Assembly: GCA_030407005.1 (NCBI GenBank)
Contig: JAUDYN010000002.1
Span: 1,178,001 to 1,242,000, forward strand
DNA: 64,000 nucleotides
Origin: Desarmillaria ectypa
Lineage: Eukaryota > Basidiomycota > Agaricomycetes > Agaricales > Physalacriaceae
Direction: 5' to 3'
Part shown: positions 11,593-24,155 of the stretch, piece by piece
Layout: the number at the start of each line of letters is the position of its first letter
How positions within the stretch are numbered: the first letter of the stretch is position 1
The notes under the pieces: generated by a model
The model's database searches: none
Told to the model about the DNA's origin: nothing
What the model saw: the letters and a program-made list of their open reading frames with translations, nothing else
Made by a program: the position numbers and the translations under genes

Positions 11593-14283
11593 ATCCTCTT
11601 CATATTGCATTATTCAGATATTGTGCACTATATCTTTAGTGGCACTTCACTCAAAGGACTTTGACAGTATCCACTATTAGTATCTGAGCTTTAGTCTTCT
11701 AGATGTGTCACCTCTATAGAATAAGGCCAGAATAGCCTGAGATAGACCAAATATCTGAATCTGATACTCATTCCTCTATGACAGTCCACTTCTGCCACAT
11801 GTGAACATAGTATCTACATGCACATTGACTATGTCTTGGACTGTCATCTTGTGAAATTCTGTGCTGCATATATTCTACCTATTTACTACTTCTTGGGGCT
11901 TAGATAGTTCTTAGACAGAGTCTGTGCTGTAGACATCCATGATCCAAGAATATACCCCTGTATGTGCATCTAGGTCTATATACTCTCCATCCACCAATAA
12001 TCTCTCATCTACATACACCAAAACTGAAGCTGAGAGCTTTGGCACAGACTATCTGGAATATATAGTCAGCAGTTCTAGTCAGCACATTTATCATTCAGAT
12101 GCAGCAATTAAGAGTCTTGTTTATGAGAATTAACAGACTGTCTGATATCTCTAAAATATAGAACTCTTACTACTAATGGCAACACTATTAGTATTTACCA
12201 TTATTTTGTTATAGTACACATGTTTTAGAAATTGATACATCTTCTTAATCAAATTTACAAGTGATGTATACTTACTGTCTAGCAACAATAAATATAAAGA
12301 GATAAGATAAGCAATTTTTAATTAAGTCTATTAAGTACCCACTTATTTATATAAGATAAATTTTATCTTAGAGATGTCACCAAAGATATATATAATAGTA
12401 CACTAATGCACTTTGCCTCAAGTGCATGAACTAATCTGAAAGTCTAATGATTCTCAATGCTTATGAATATTCTGTATTAGATAAGTGCACATGCAAAACC
12501 TTGAGAGTATATATAGATTTATCACAGAGATCTTACTTTTTGAATGCTGAATTATTATCTGATAGCAGAACAAGAAAAAAGATGTCTGTTCTTATATGAT
12601 ATTATATCATATACTCATTTGTTGACTAACATAGCTGAAAAGACAATATTAATCTTTATTGAAAATAAGCTTGAAATCAGATTTAGTGCAAGGATTAGAT
12701 GATCATTGCATCATTTCACTTATCAAGCTATAAACTTTATGCAATCCAGAAATAGTATCTAATAATAGTCTAAAAGAGTCTAACTAGCAATCTTGATAAT
12801 GCTCAATTGGCAATCAACATTGTAGCATAGACTGAAATAGATAACTATTGAGAAAGAATAGAAAAGCTTATGAAAGCCATTCCTCTATAGCTGTGAGATT
12901 CAAAACTACATACTGCCCAAAAGAGAAATACAGCTCTAGCTCCAGCAACTTAACAGTGTTTATGGCCTTATTAAAATTGAGGAAGGCTAAGCACTTATAG
13001 CCATTCTCATTGCTTTCCACTACTTACTATGATCAGCTAACAATCCCATCTTTGCACAATGCAGAAACTGAAAACAGCCATCAACATTTACTTTCTCTTT
13101 TTATTCATAAATAGCAAAGAGTAGTTATAATATATATCAAAGATAATCTCATACTCTGTCATCTTGCCTGCTACTATCTTCTGTAACAGCTAGTACATCA
13201 TGTTTTCAACCTTCCTATCTTTAAAAGTATAATACATTCAGATCCACAGTGCTATTGCCTGCTAGTGTTCTTGGTTCATTTTTTCTGTGTCAATCCTGCT
13301 AGATCAGATGGGCTCATATCTATTAGATCAGTCTTCTATGTTTAAGTCCCTTCCAGTCTAGCTGCACTACATACAAACATGATATTTATGAGTATATCAA
13401 CTATGTCTCAATATTCATCCATTGCTGTACTGCAACTTAGTATGCTGTGTATGCACAGAAGATATGCTAGATCCTCTTGTGATGCTCAGAGTAAAGACTA
13501 ACTCACTTATAGATGCCCCAAATGCAGGTACACATATATTTGACTCAGCTTGCTGATTATAGCCTAGCTGTGAATTCACATCATTCTGCCAACCTATCTG
13601 ATATTGCAGATCTATTTATGAATAATATTCAGTCTAATGTGATCTATCTACACCCCTTCTAATAATATACACTCTCTTAAAATAGACATTATTCAGCCTC
13701 AAGCTTATATCTCTATCATTCTATTGCAGCTACTTCATTCAAGATTAGGTTGTCCAAGACTTTAATTAATAATCTCCATCTATGCACTTGACATTACTGT
13801 TGTAGGTACCTATCTTCTTATCTTCTTTTTGTAATCAGCTCTTTCCAAACCTAATTTTGTCTATAATGTCTATTCTTTAGCTTTTGAATAAAAGGCTTCT
13901 GATTCTATACAATCAATTGTAAGGTTGTAATCATGAATGTGCTATTTCAATTTTATCAAAGTGATATTCTAGGGTTATATATTATATGCTGAAGATCTGA
14001 AAAACTAGTCAAGGTAGCAAAAGTGAACCCATGTCTGAGCATTAAGCAGTAAAACCAAGAGCAGAGATAGCCAACAAGATATTGTTTCATGTATCTCTGC
14101 CTGCAGCAAGTGCTTGGAGACTTAAAGCTAACATCAGAGCACTTGGAAAGAGATATAATAAATTGAATGTCTTGCAATATTGTGTTGTTAAACTCTATGG
14201 TAACCTAGAGAATTTGACCATCTTTTAAGATAAGGAAGGCCAGGAAGCCAGAATAGCACAAATAATGCATAAGATAAGTAGTC
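11593..14283. other. unassigned AT-rich sequence between two retrotransposons
   Basis: About 2.7 kb almost free of CpG, with no frame I can assign. Longest frames are a 73-codon minus-strand stretch at 13956-14177 and a 64-codon plus-strand stretch at 11939-12133; neither resembles a family I know. Because the Copia element that begins at 14289 is flanked by CATAT on both sides, the minus-strand sequence ending at 29227 originally continued into this stretch. It is probably an older, strongly mutated transposon or gene. Confidence 0.4.
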
Positions 14284-14288
14284 CATAT

Positions 14289-14578
14289 TACTATAAAATA
14301 GTGTGTAATAGAGATGATGAGCATAGTGATAAACTATGAGACTTGATTGTGTGGGAGAGATTGGTGAGAATATATGAATATTGGTGAGCTGGTCTGCCTG
14401 ATATATATACTACAAGATATGTACTTTTAGAATATACTATTATCTACTAGTATCCATGTCTGACTTATTGCTGAGTAAATAGATAGACAATCAACTCAAG
14501 AAGATATATAAAGAATTGTGTGCTTTAATGTTGCTTTAATTGCTGGATTGCTATATATGGCTGAGCACATCTTTAACA
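14289..14578 (-). repeat. 3' LTR of Copia element C
   Basis: 290 bases from TACTATAAAATAG to TTTAACA. It aligns over its whole length with 28932-29226, mainly with transition differences. The TG at the plus-strand start is mutated to TA in both copies. Confidence 0.82.
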
Positions 14579-14589
14579 CACTCTCTCAA

Positions 14590-15058
14590 GATGGCAATGG
14601 GTCTAGTTCATGAATGAAATTCTCATGCTTGGTCTTAGTAATACTTTTGTAAAAATATTAGCAACTATTTCATTGGTGAGACAGTATACTAGTTTGATGA
14701 CTCTGCATTTCACTTTTTCACAGACAAAATAATTCTGCACATTAAAGTACTTTGACCATGCATAATATTGTGAATCTCTCATGATGGTGATAGTGGATTG
14801 ATTGTTCTTAAATACTAGAGAAGACTCTTCTTAAATATATTCTAATTCTGCTCAAAGATTGTGATTCTAGATTGCTTGATATATTGCACATGCTAAAGAA
14901 GTGTATTCTGCTTCTATGGATAATAAGGCAACAGTCAACTACTTCTTGGATGATCATATGAATGCTGCATCTCACAACAAATATGTATAGTCTGAAACTG
15001 ACTTTCAATTATCTGGATTGGATATGTAATCTGCATCAATGTATCTAGCACTGAGAAC
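14590..15058 (-). pseudogene. Copia element C, RNase H end of pol
   Basis: The minus strand reads the Copia RNase H pattern with stops scattered through it. SARYIDADYISNP stands for the first acidic motif, then SIEAEYTSLACAI for the E-A-E-Y motif, then NNQSTITIMRD for the D/N-N-Q-S motif, and NEIVANIFTK for the domain end. It breaks off at 15058, where chromovirus B inserted, and the frame resumes at 25291. Confidence 0.8.
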
Positions 15059-15451
15059 TGTTATGGCCCAATCTAACATGTGATCTTGGGACTTACATCA
15101 CTCTTGAGCTGTCTTGCATTCAGACAATCACCTATTAATAAGAGGATGGCTTGTCCTTAGAGGAGTGTAATAGATGGTTTATAGATATAATTTAGTCAGA
15201 AGATAGAGACTAAGTACAAAGTCTCACTACTTTATATATGAAAGTATGGAGTTTATTAATAGATAAAACATGAAGATCCATGCATGAAATATTGGAAGTC
15301 AGATGACTGTGAACCAACTAGAAGAGGAGGATTGGAATACATAGAATGTGAGAGGCTTGATTAGACTGAATACTGGTGTTTTGGTGGATATGATGATGTT
15401 GTGTAAGTACTGCAATGTCAATTGTGATAAGATAATGGAAAAATTGTAACA
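15059..15451 (-). repeat. 3' LTR of chromovirus B
   Basis: It begins TGTTATGGCCC and ends TGTAACA, 393 bases, the same length as the partner. Just inside, the plus strand reads TTACCCCCTTG, which on the minus strand is a purine-rich CAAGGGGGTAA tract like that of element A. Confidence 0.9.
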
Positions 15452-15499
15452 TTACCCCCTTGTTAAAGCAGTTGTCTCAACTGCTATAGTTCTTCTTCA

Positions 15500-18400
15500 G
15501 AGGATTCAAGTTGCAATTTTGCTTGATTGACCCAGTACTGATCAATTAGCCATTTCCATATGTTTTTATCTGGATTGATGAGCTATTTTCAAAGCCCATC
15601 CTTGCATTTGGCTAAGTAAGCAATATCTCCATTGTCTGAGTATTCATGGTCAAGTAGATGAGTTATGATTTTGGTGGTGTGTAGAGCACAATTAACATTT
15701 GCTTCATACTCCAGAATTGTATCCCTTGTGTTCATCATCTCTGTTTCTCGGACCTATGAATTGTGTTCTTTAGTCCATCCTTTCCCTTTGACCAAGTAGT
15801 CAGTGACTATCTTGGATGGTTGTCCTTTTTTTGCTTGTACTCATCGAGTGCAAGAGTCCAGCACTTCTTTGATTTTATATTCTTCCTGTCTGTCAATGAG
15901 GTCAGGAGGAGGCAGTGGTGGCTGTTGTTGATTTGGAAATGATGGTGCAATATAAGGAGTTAACAGTTTTTCATTGAATCTGGGGTGTATCTTCCAGTGT
16001 GGCAGCAGTTTCAGTTTATATGCTGCTGCTCCTGTCTTTTCAATGATTTTGAATGGACCTGTTCATTTGTCATTGAGTTTTTTCTTTGGTCATGGAAGAT
16101 GAAGGTTGGTCATGTCAAGCCATACACAATCACTGACCTGATACTGTCATGGCAACTGTTTTGTTTTGTCATATTGCATCTTCATTTGTGCCACTGCCTT
16201 TTCCAAGGCATCATGGACTTTCTTGTGGACTTGAGCCATAGTTTCTGCAAATGCTACAGCTGAGGGATTAGCGAATTGAGTCTTTCACATGGAATCAGGG
16301 AGGAGTTGAGGATTTCTTCTGTATAGGACCATGAATGGACTTTTCCCTGTTCTCAAATGTACTCAGTTATTATGCATGAATTCAGCAAATGATAACCATT
16401 CCACCCAGTCAGTTTGTCAGTGGTTGATGAAGATCTGTAGGTACTTCTCAATTTCTTGATTGACCCATTCTGTTTATCCATCCATTTGTGAATAATATGC
16501 CATGGACACATTTTGGGTTATATCCAGCATTCTATAGAGTTTCTTCATGAATGTGGATATGAATTGGGGATCTCAGTTGGAAATGACTACCTGGGGCATT
16601 CCATATTTTGTGTAAACATGATTTTGAAGTATACATGCCCATCCTTTGGTGGAGAGTTCTTCATGACAAGAAACAGGAATGATATTCTTGGAGAATTGAT
16701 TGACAATGATGAGTAAGGCATCATAGCCTTCTGATTCTGGTAATCCAATAATCATGTCGATGGAAATATGAGTCCAGGGGGTGGCTAGAATGACATTAGG
16801 ATATAGCAGGGTAGCTTTTGCCTAAGTATTGCTTTTGGTTCTCTGGCATGTTTCATATCCTTTGATGTAGGTCTCCATGTCTCATTTCACTTTGGGCCAC
16901 CAATAATCTCATAGGATTAATTTGGTGGTCTTGGCAATTCTAGAATGTCCAACCATTATATAGTCATGGTGTTGAGCAATAATTTCCCTTCAAAGACTTT
17001 CATCTTTTGGGATGTAGATTCATCTATCATACCAGAGAAGGTCATCCTTCTTCATGATTCTCTGTTCATGATTAAAGGATTTTTCAATCCCAGAATCCCA
17101 CTGTTTCTGTTGTTGGGTAGCATCTTTAATGCATATGATCTGTTCATTGTAGGTGGGTAGCACAAGTGCCCAGAAATGCTCTGGAGAAAGAATGACTATG
17201 TCTTTATTGTTCTTCTTTCCTTGGTCATGATCATTACATCAGCTGAGCAAATCAGCCTTCTTGTTTGCCATTCTAGCTTTATGCTGGAGAATAAAGTGAT
17301 ATTCTGCCAATTTGATGACCCATCGAGCTTGTTGGTGATTCAATTTTTGCAGTTTATGGAAATATTGAAGATTTTGATGATTTATCCATATTTCAATTTC
17401 CTCTTTGATGCCCATTAAATAATGTCACCATTCTTCCAGCACTAGCATGATTGCTAGTAGCTTCTTGTTGTAGATCTTGTAGTTTCATTCTGTCATAGTC
17501 AGGGCTTTGGACATGAACATGATGGGTCTCCATTTGCCATTCTACTCTTAGGAGAGTACAGCACCAATGGCTCCATCATTCGAGTCTGCTTCTACTCAGA
17601 ATTTTCCTTCATCTGAAGGAATCATTAGAATCACATTGGTGGTCATTAGTCATTTGAGCTGTTCAAATGCTTGTTCCTGCTCCAGTCCTTATGTCCAGTT
17701 GACTTTGCCAGTTAACTGTGTTAGGGGTCTGACTATCTTGGAATAGTCACAAATGAATTTTTGGTAGAAGTTGGTGAATCCTAAAAAGGATTGAAGCTCC
17801 TCTTTCTTTGTAGAGGTCAGTCATTCTGCAATTCCAGTGACTTTGATGAGATCCATGCAGATAGTGTCTTTGCTAATGATTACTCCTAAGTACTCAGTTT
17901 TGAGTGCTTCAAATTCACATTTTTCTGCTTTTAGGAATAATTTGTTCTCTCATAGTCATTGGAGAATGTGTCATATAATAATTTGATATTCAGAGAGACT
18001 TGGTGAAAATGAGGATGTCATTGAGGTATATGGTGACTTTTCCTCCTGCAATGAGATCTTTGAATATATCATTCATCATCCACTGAAAGGTGGCTGGGGA
18101 ATTGGTGAGACCAAAGAACATTATGGTTATTTTGAAGAGACCTTGATTGATCCTGAACACAGCTTTTTCTTCATCTCCATCTTGGATGCATACATTGTTG
18201 TATCCCCATCTAACATCCAACTTGGAGAAGTACTTGGCTCCTCATAACTTGTCAATGAGTTCAGAGATTAGTGGGAGGGGATAATGATTCTTGATGGTCA
18301 TTTTATTCAATTTTCAATAATTCTGAACAAGACATAGAGACCCATCTTTCTTTTTGACAAAGAAGAAAGGAGAAGCAAACAGGGATTTTGAAGGACAGAT

Positions 18401-19400
18401 TCATCTAGAGTCAAGATTTTTATTGAGGAATTTATCCAACTGTTCTTGCTTGTTATGATTGAGCAGGTAGACTTTGCAGTCTAACATGGATTTGGCATTG
18501 GGGACTAGCTCAATAGCATGATCCCATACCTTTCATTTGGGGAGTTTGTCAAAGCTTTCTTTTGAGAATAGATCTCTAAAACTCTGATATTGAGGGGGTA
18601 CTAGTTTCTTAAATGTCTTCTTTGGCTTTTCCACATTTACCACTGCTGCCAGTTTATTGGCATGATGTACTGCTCATAAAAGGATTTCTTCCTGCATGTT
18701 GATCGTAAGAATACTTTTGCCTTCTTCTAGCTCTTCATCCCATCAATCTTCACTGTCAGAGTCAGGAAGAAGAAATAGACTTTTGATGCAGGAACAGTAT
18801 CTAAAGGTCATTTGACCTATTTTCCAATTGATTAATGGGTTATGGCATTTAAGCCAGTTGTGCCCCAAATACATTGTTTTGGAACCTAAGTCCATGATGG
18901 CTAGGTTGATTTGTTCAGTATGGTCTCTGATGGTCATTCAGATTCCACAAATTTGGTGATATCACCTGCTTTGTTATGAGTTCCATCTGCATTATAGACT
19001 GGAATGGGAATGGTGGCTTTTCAGGTGTCCAACTGGTGTTGTTGGATGTAGCTTTGGTTGATCAAGCTGCCCATACAGCCACTATCCAATAATGCTCTGG
19101 TTGTCAATGTCTGTTTCCCAGTACAGGGAGCCAACTGGACATCCACCAAGAAATCCTGTCTGGAATTTTTGGTGCTATAGATATATTGAATTGGTTTGTG
19201 AAGTTCATAGAGCTTTTCATGGGCTAAGCTCTCTTTGGTCTTTAAACTCTGGATGAGTTCTTCAGTGAGTTCTCCAAGTCATTCAGGATAAATCCAAATG
19301 GAGAGGACAGCTTTGGCAACTGCCAAGTTCTTGGTGGTATGGACAGTGTGTAGAGTCCAGTCAACTCCAAATGGTCTATACCACATGTGATTCATTTTTT
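15500..19400 (-). pseudogene. chromovirus B pol remnant
   Basis: Read from right to left. 18743-18937 is the segment after the protease (LGHNWLKCHNPLINWK). 17990-18220 is the reverse transcriptase palm (FFGLTNSPATFQWMMNDIF), with YxDD changed to YLND at 18017-18028. About 17340-17700 is RNase H. About 16860-17000 is the integrase zinc region, with one Cys now Tyr. 16573-16780 is the integrase core, where the first catalytic Asp is kept (SIDMIIGLPESEG) but the second is Asn (QVVISN). 15750-15900 is a chromodomain (KIVTDYLVKGKGW). The gag-proximal end is cut off at 19408 by the 1.3 kb insertion and resumes at 20711. Confidence 0.85.
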
Positions 19401-19408
19401 TTGGGTTT

Positions 19409-20705
19409 GTTAGTGATATGCTGTCTACACATTCACACCTAGATTTTGCGATTTTATAATAATACTATTGCACATCTATCCTATACTAGTGATACATAGA
19501 GGACTATAGCTGAGGCTTTGAGCTGATAGTTAAAAGTAGTAAGCAACTAGTAGAGCCAGGACTTAGATGCAACACCATTAGTGGGTTAAATCTATCAGCT
19601 GGCCAGACTAGTAACTTGAATGCTAGCAGGACTAAGTGAAATACAGCCACTAGCAAATGAAGGATGCTATTAGCACACCAAAACCAGGAGCAGAGTACAC
19701 AGATCTTGTAAAGTTCTGTCACTAGCAGCCTAGACTGGGCACAAACACCTAAGTCAGGATAACTAGTCACATGGCAATCTTGAAACAGGACTTAGAAATG
19801 AATTAGGAATGAATTAACCTTGAGCCCAGATCTGACTATTGTGATATAGATCTCTTATGATCAATACTAGTGGAGCCAGACTGCACCCTCGATTATGATT
19901 GGATAGCTGTTACAGGCACCAATATCCAGATATCCATATAACTGCATTACTAGAGCATGTAGTTAGGCCAAGGGTGCGGAAAGACTGACTGTGGAGCCTC
20001 TAGACCAAATATTTGAAAAGAAAATAGATTAGACTGACTATTGTGTGATTATTCACCATTATTCATGACTAGCCAAGAAATCCTTACCAATATACCCTAT
20101 ACCCAGATGATATTTATAATTCTGCCTCAGTAGTATATAAGTAGTGGGATGGGTGCTCATGCAAAGCAGGCAAGCCATCCCCACAGTTGAGCCCTCACTG
20201 GTAGTAACTGGTATCCCCAATTAAAGGCTTTTGTGCTTAACCTCGATGAAGTGATTAATAGTCACTAAGTCACCCATAGTATTGCATTGAATTGAAGTTT
20301 CTTAAAGTCACTGTTGTGTTCTGCAAAGGTCCAAAGTGTTTTAAAGTTAGTTTAAGCAAAGTTCTCAGAGTTATAGTATTATTCTTAGGCCAAGAGCGCC
20401 ACTAGTTTGCCAAGAGTGCAGCTAGTCAAGTGTTTATCACTTGTAGGAAGCAGTATAGGGCCAAGAGTGCCACTAGTTTGAAGCAGTTTCAGTCAGAACA
20501 AGCATAGTAGCTCAAACTAAGTCACTTTTTACCCAATTGTGTCTTACCAACCCCACTAGTGCGAGTAGTACTTTGTATAACTCACTAGTAATGAATAAAA
20601 CATCTTTAAGACAACTGTACTTGATTATTGAAGTCTGCAGAGTGCTTCCATCATACTCGAAACCACCTGAATTCAATATTGGTGATTAAGTGTAGAGTAG
20701 TAAGA
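19409..20705 (+). mobile_element. untyped 1.3 kb insertion within chromovirus B
   Basis: Alignment with element A shows that B is interrupted here. Joining 19408 to 20711 restores the match to A near 9100-9150. The flanks share GGTTT (19404-19408 and 20706-20710). The insert opens TGTTAGTGATATG if one base of the flank is counted, has a TATATAAG box near 20139 and AATAAA near 20597, and holds repeated GCCAAGAGTGCCACTAG units (20393-20480). It has no coding capacity that I recognise. A large solo LTR read on the plus strand is the best guess; a clear CA end is missing, so another non-autonomous element is possible. Confidence 0.55.
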
Positions 20706-20710
20706 GGTTT

Positions 20711-21300
20711 AGTGTGATTGATGTTCATTGCCATTTCCTAATTCTTTTGTCACTCACTGTTATCAAGCACATCATTGGGAATATGGGAGTCAGTACTCCC
20801 TTGTTAGGGAGGAGTTTGGGTTTTGGATTGTTTGTTCTTCCAAATCTGAAAGGCCATATCATTCTCTTCATCAGATACTTCAATAATAGTTGTAGTTCTG
20901 CTGAGGTGCCCTCTCTTTACTGCCTGGGTGCTAGCAGATTCCTTTCTCACAGCTGTTGTGAGTGCTACCAGTGATGAGTGACAGGTAGCTGCACTCTGAT
21001 CTCTAGGGATGTCAACTGGCAAAGTCAGCATTCATTCCACATTGTTGAAGTCAGGATCTGTCAATGCTGGCAGCTCAACTGATACCTTTTTCCTCGAGTC
21101 AGGGGGCTTGCTACCATACCTCTGGTCAACACTTTTCTTGATGGAGCTAGACTGAGGTCTTGCTGGATTCAGCCAAACTTTCAGTTTCTGGTTTGGATGC
21201 CCCCTTTTTACTGCCTGGGCACTAGCAGCTTCCTTCTGTTCTTTGGCCTGCATCTACACTGGTTTGATGGTAATGACCCTACTGTCCTTGTGACTATGGT
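20711..21300 (-). pseudogene. chromovirus B gag-pol linker with repeated QAVKRGH motif
   Basis: Minus-strand frames at 20804-21031 and 21032-21253 carry the same motif twice, once as QAVKRGHPNQK and once as QAVKRGHLSRT followed by EVSDEENDMAFQIW. Element A has a single matching unit (QVVKRGHRVTIKKV, about 9230). This region lies between Gag and the protease. The motif may be a linker or processing region; its role is unknown. Confidence 0.5.
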
Positions 21301-21899
21301 CAGATGCAGGTCCTGGGACTGATACAGTATTTATTATTGCCATGTGGTCTTCCATGCCAGCCATTCAGGACAAGTCAAGTCAGGATTTACTACCATCTCA
21401 CTTTGGAGTGTGCACACCATTGGGAGGACCATATGCTCATGCTCACAAAGGATCTTTGGTTTCTTGGGCTGCTTGGTAAGCTTCTTCCCCCACTGACCCT
21501 GGCAAAGTGTGACTTGGCTCTCTAAATGGAGGTGCAGGGGTTTTTAGCTTCAGAGGCCCTAGAGCATCCCATCTACTCACTCCAGTCTGTGGTTTTACCT
21601 GCATATCCAGTGAGCTTACTAGAGTAAGCTCGTTAGACTTTATGGGACTATCAGTATCACCTGACAGTTCTGTCACTTTGTCAGAGGCTCAGGATTCACT
21701 ATATATAATCATGTCAGCTTCTTTAAGAAGAGTGACATACCTGTTTTTATTCAATTCTTCAGGGTTCTTTAGCTTTGGAGTCTGAAATGAAATCATATTT
21801 TTTTGTGTTTTTAATAGTCCTAGTGCATATATATAAGTCTGACCCATAGAAACCAAGAACTCACCACTAGAGATATGGGTTAAGCAAGGGAAATCGAAC

Positions 21900-22860
21900 T
21901 CTTGTCAACCTATTCTTTTACCTCCTCGATCTTGGCCATAGATAGCACCACTTTATTAATGAGCCCTACTGACCTAATGTTCTTGAAGTCCTTTCTTCTA
22001 GGGCAATCCTTGGCCATATGGCCCTTCTTGTTATACTGGAAACATCTTTTCTCTGCTTTTCATCGGTCTATCTCTATCAGTTGCCCTGATCTCCTATAGG
22101 TGGTCTATCAGCCTGACCCACTATCCTAACTGAGACCCATATGGGCTATTGGCTTTGGGGCTGAGAAACTTGTTGCCCTAGTGGTGGCTTTGCCACTAGG
22201 GTGTTGTTGTTGGGGGTTGGGACAGGAGTCCTTCTTCTGTCTATCCCAGAGAATTCCCACTGTCTGGTCAAAAACCCATTTACACTATTACTCTTCATAC
22301 ATGTGTGAGATCCTCTCCTTCCACTCTAGATATGTGCATGAAATGTTGATGCCTATATTGGAGATAAAGGTCATGTAGAAGGTTGGTACTCTCAGACATA
22401 TAGTCTTTACCATGGTGCCACACTCATGCTTGTTGGTCTATCAGCCTGCCAGTTTCACTTCTTCCTCCAGCTTCTGGAAGTAATGAGAGGCAGGCTGCAT
22501 CCCTATCTGGAGGTCGAACATCCACTTCTCATAGACTTTCTTAATCACAGGGTCTCTGAATTGATGAGAGACTATATCAATGAAGTCCTCCCACAACAGA
22601 TATCAGAAATGAGTGGGAGTGCTGTCATAGGTGTCTCCAACCCAGAATTTGGGTCTCTTGTAGACCCACCAGTCCTTGGCAGCCCCTTTGAAGTGAGAGA
22701 TCATAAATAACATTAGGTGCGACAGCAGCTGGAAAAAGTGTTGGAACACTTCAAAATAGATGATGCAGTCACCTATGAAGCATTCAATGTTGTCATAGTC
22801 CCCCTTGAATGGCTTGGAGGGTTGGATGAGAATTGGTTTTATCCCCATGTAAGGGACATT
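21900..22860 (-). pseudogene. chromovirus B gag remnant
   Basis: The capsid part at 22603-22848 reads MGIKPILIQPSKPFKGDYDN and later FKGAAKDWWVYKRP, matching element A. The zinc knuckle at 22003-22044 has become CFQYNKKGHMAKDC, so its second Cys is replaced by Tyr through a G-to-A change. Stops interrupt the frame between these blocks. Confidence 0.75.
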
Positions 22861-22959
22861 ATTGAGGGCATTCCTGATAGGATTGGGTAAGGGGTCAGGG
22901 GGACTTTTGCTGGGGGGTGATCTTGGGATCGAGTATCGATCTGGTCAGGGGATGGGGTA

Positions 22960-23744
22960 ATCTTGGGGAGGTTCTATCAGCCTCCTATGTTCAGGTTCCT
23001 TTCCCTTTTCTTTCTTGCAGAGGTAGTCTGCCATTTCTTGTTGAGCAGCTTCCTCCTTGGTGAGCTCTTTATGCATCTTCTTGATGCATTGCTCTTTTTT
23101 GGCCAGTGCAGTTTTTGTCTGCTGCCAAAGTTCATCCGCTGTTGCAGATAATGGCCCTGCAGGGGCAGTACTTCCTTCAGGATCTTCTCCTGCTCCTGTG
23201 AATAGAAGACTACCACCCTGATAAGGGTGATAATCTTATTGATGTGCCTGATGGTATAGTAGCAAATCAGGCAAGGGTTTTGGCTGTTGAGCTAGAGTAT
23301 CAGGGGGGTAGTCAGGAATGTTCATATATTAAGGCTGGGCATATCCCAGCCTGCCATAATAGCCTGTTTCATATGTAAAATTATCAAAGTTGGGCATTGC
23401 ACCCATCCTCCACCTCTCAGTCGACCTCCAGTCACCATAACCATTGAAGAGAGCAACCCAGCTCCTGTCATTCCTCTGCCATCCAAGGGCATAGCCCAGA
23501 TACCAAGTTCCCTACAGCTGGGGGGAAAAGGGTCCTATGCCAGTTGGCATGTATTTGAGCCCAAATAGTGGCATCTGGGTTGGAACCCCATATAGGATCA
23601 CCTCGGTTGAGTGCCAGCCACTCATCCATGTCGGGTCTAGCCTCAGGCCAGTCCATCCAGGCCTCAACATTGACTTGTTGAAGGTTCCAGGCAGCAGCCC
23701 TAAAGGGGCCAAATAGATCTCAATCAACATTAGAGAGTTCAGGC
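22960..23744 (-). pseudogene. chromovirus B, coiled-coil-like and Pro-rich region upstream of capsid
   Basis: The frame at 22977-23216 is rich in Lys, Arg, Gln and Glu (KRERNLNIGG end). Neighbouring frames at 23468-23820 are Pro- and Trp-rich. This belongs to the long N-terminal part of Gag, which in B is much larger than in A. A solo LTR separates it from the extreme N-terminus. Confidence 0.45.
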
Positions 23745-24150
23745 TGTTATATCCCTGTCTAATACATGACTTGGGATGCAGGTTCTTACTCTCTGGGCTG
23801 TTACGTGTTTGAACAATCACCCATTGAGAGCTGAACTAGGTCTTTGGTTTTGTGTAGTAGAAGGTATATGATTGCAAGTTTAGTTAAAAGATAAAGTACA
23901 AGAGTGTAAACTACTATACTTATATACTAGAAATACAGTGTTTATTAATAGGTGAAATGATATGGTCCATGAGGATTCCTTGCTAGAGTCAGATGATAGT
24001 GGTCCAATAGAAGTGAATAAGGATGACAGTCAGTGGGAACTGGGGTAGTTGTCAGTGTGTGCATTGATATGAAGTGAGAAAGCAACTGATTAGATCATTT
24101 GTGTCAGAGGTATGACTAGGATAAGATAAGATAATGAAAAAGTCATAACA
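23745..24150. mobile_element. solo LTR inside chromovirus B
   Basis: 406 bases from TGTTATATCCCTGTC to AGTCATAACA, flanked by a perfect CAGGC duplication (23740-23744 and 24151-24155). Its layout (ATCACC motif, GTTTATTAATAG box, GATAAGATAA near the end) resembles the LTRs of chromovirus B but the sequence is clearly a different family. No internal region is left. Confidence 0.88.
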
Positions 24151-24155
24151 CAGGC

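Noticed and set aside
20393..20480. Short repeated GCCAAGAGTGCCACTAG units considered as a CRISPR-like or satellite array
   Set aside because: Only three uneven copies with irregular spacing, inside an interspersed insertion in a eukaryotic genome.
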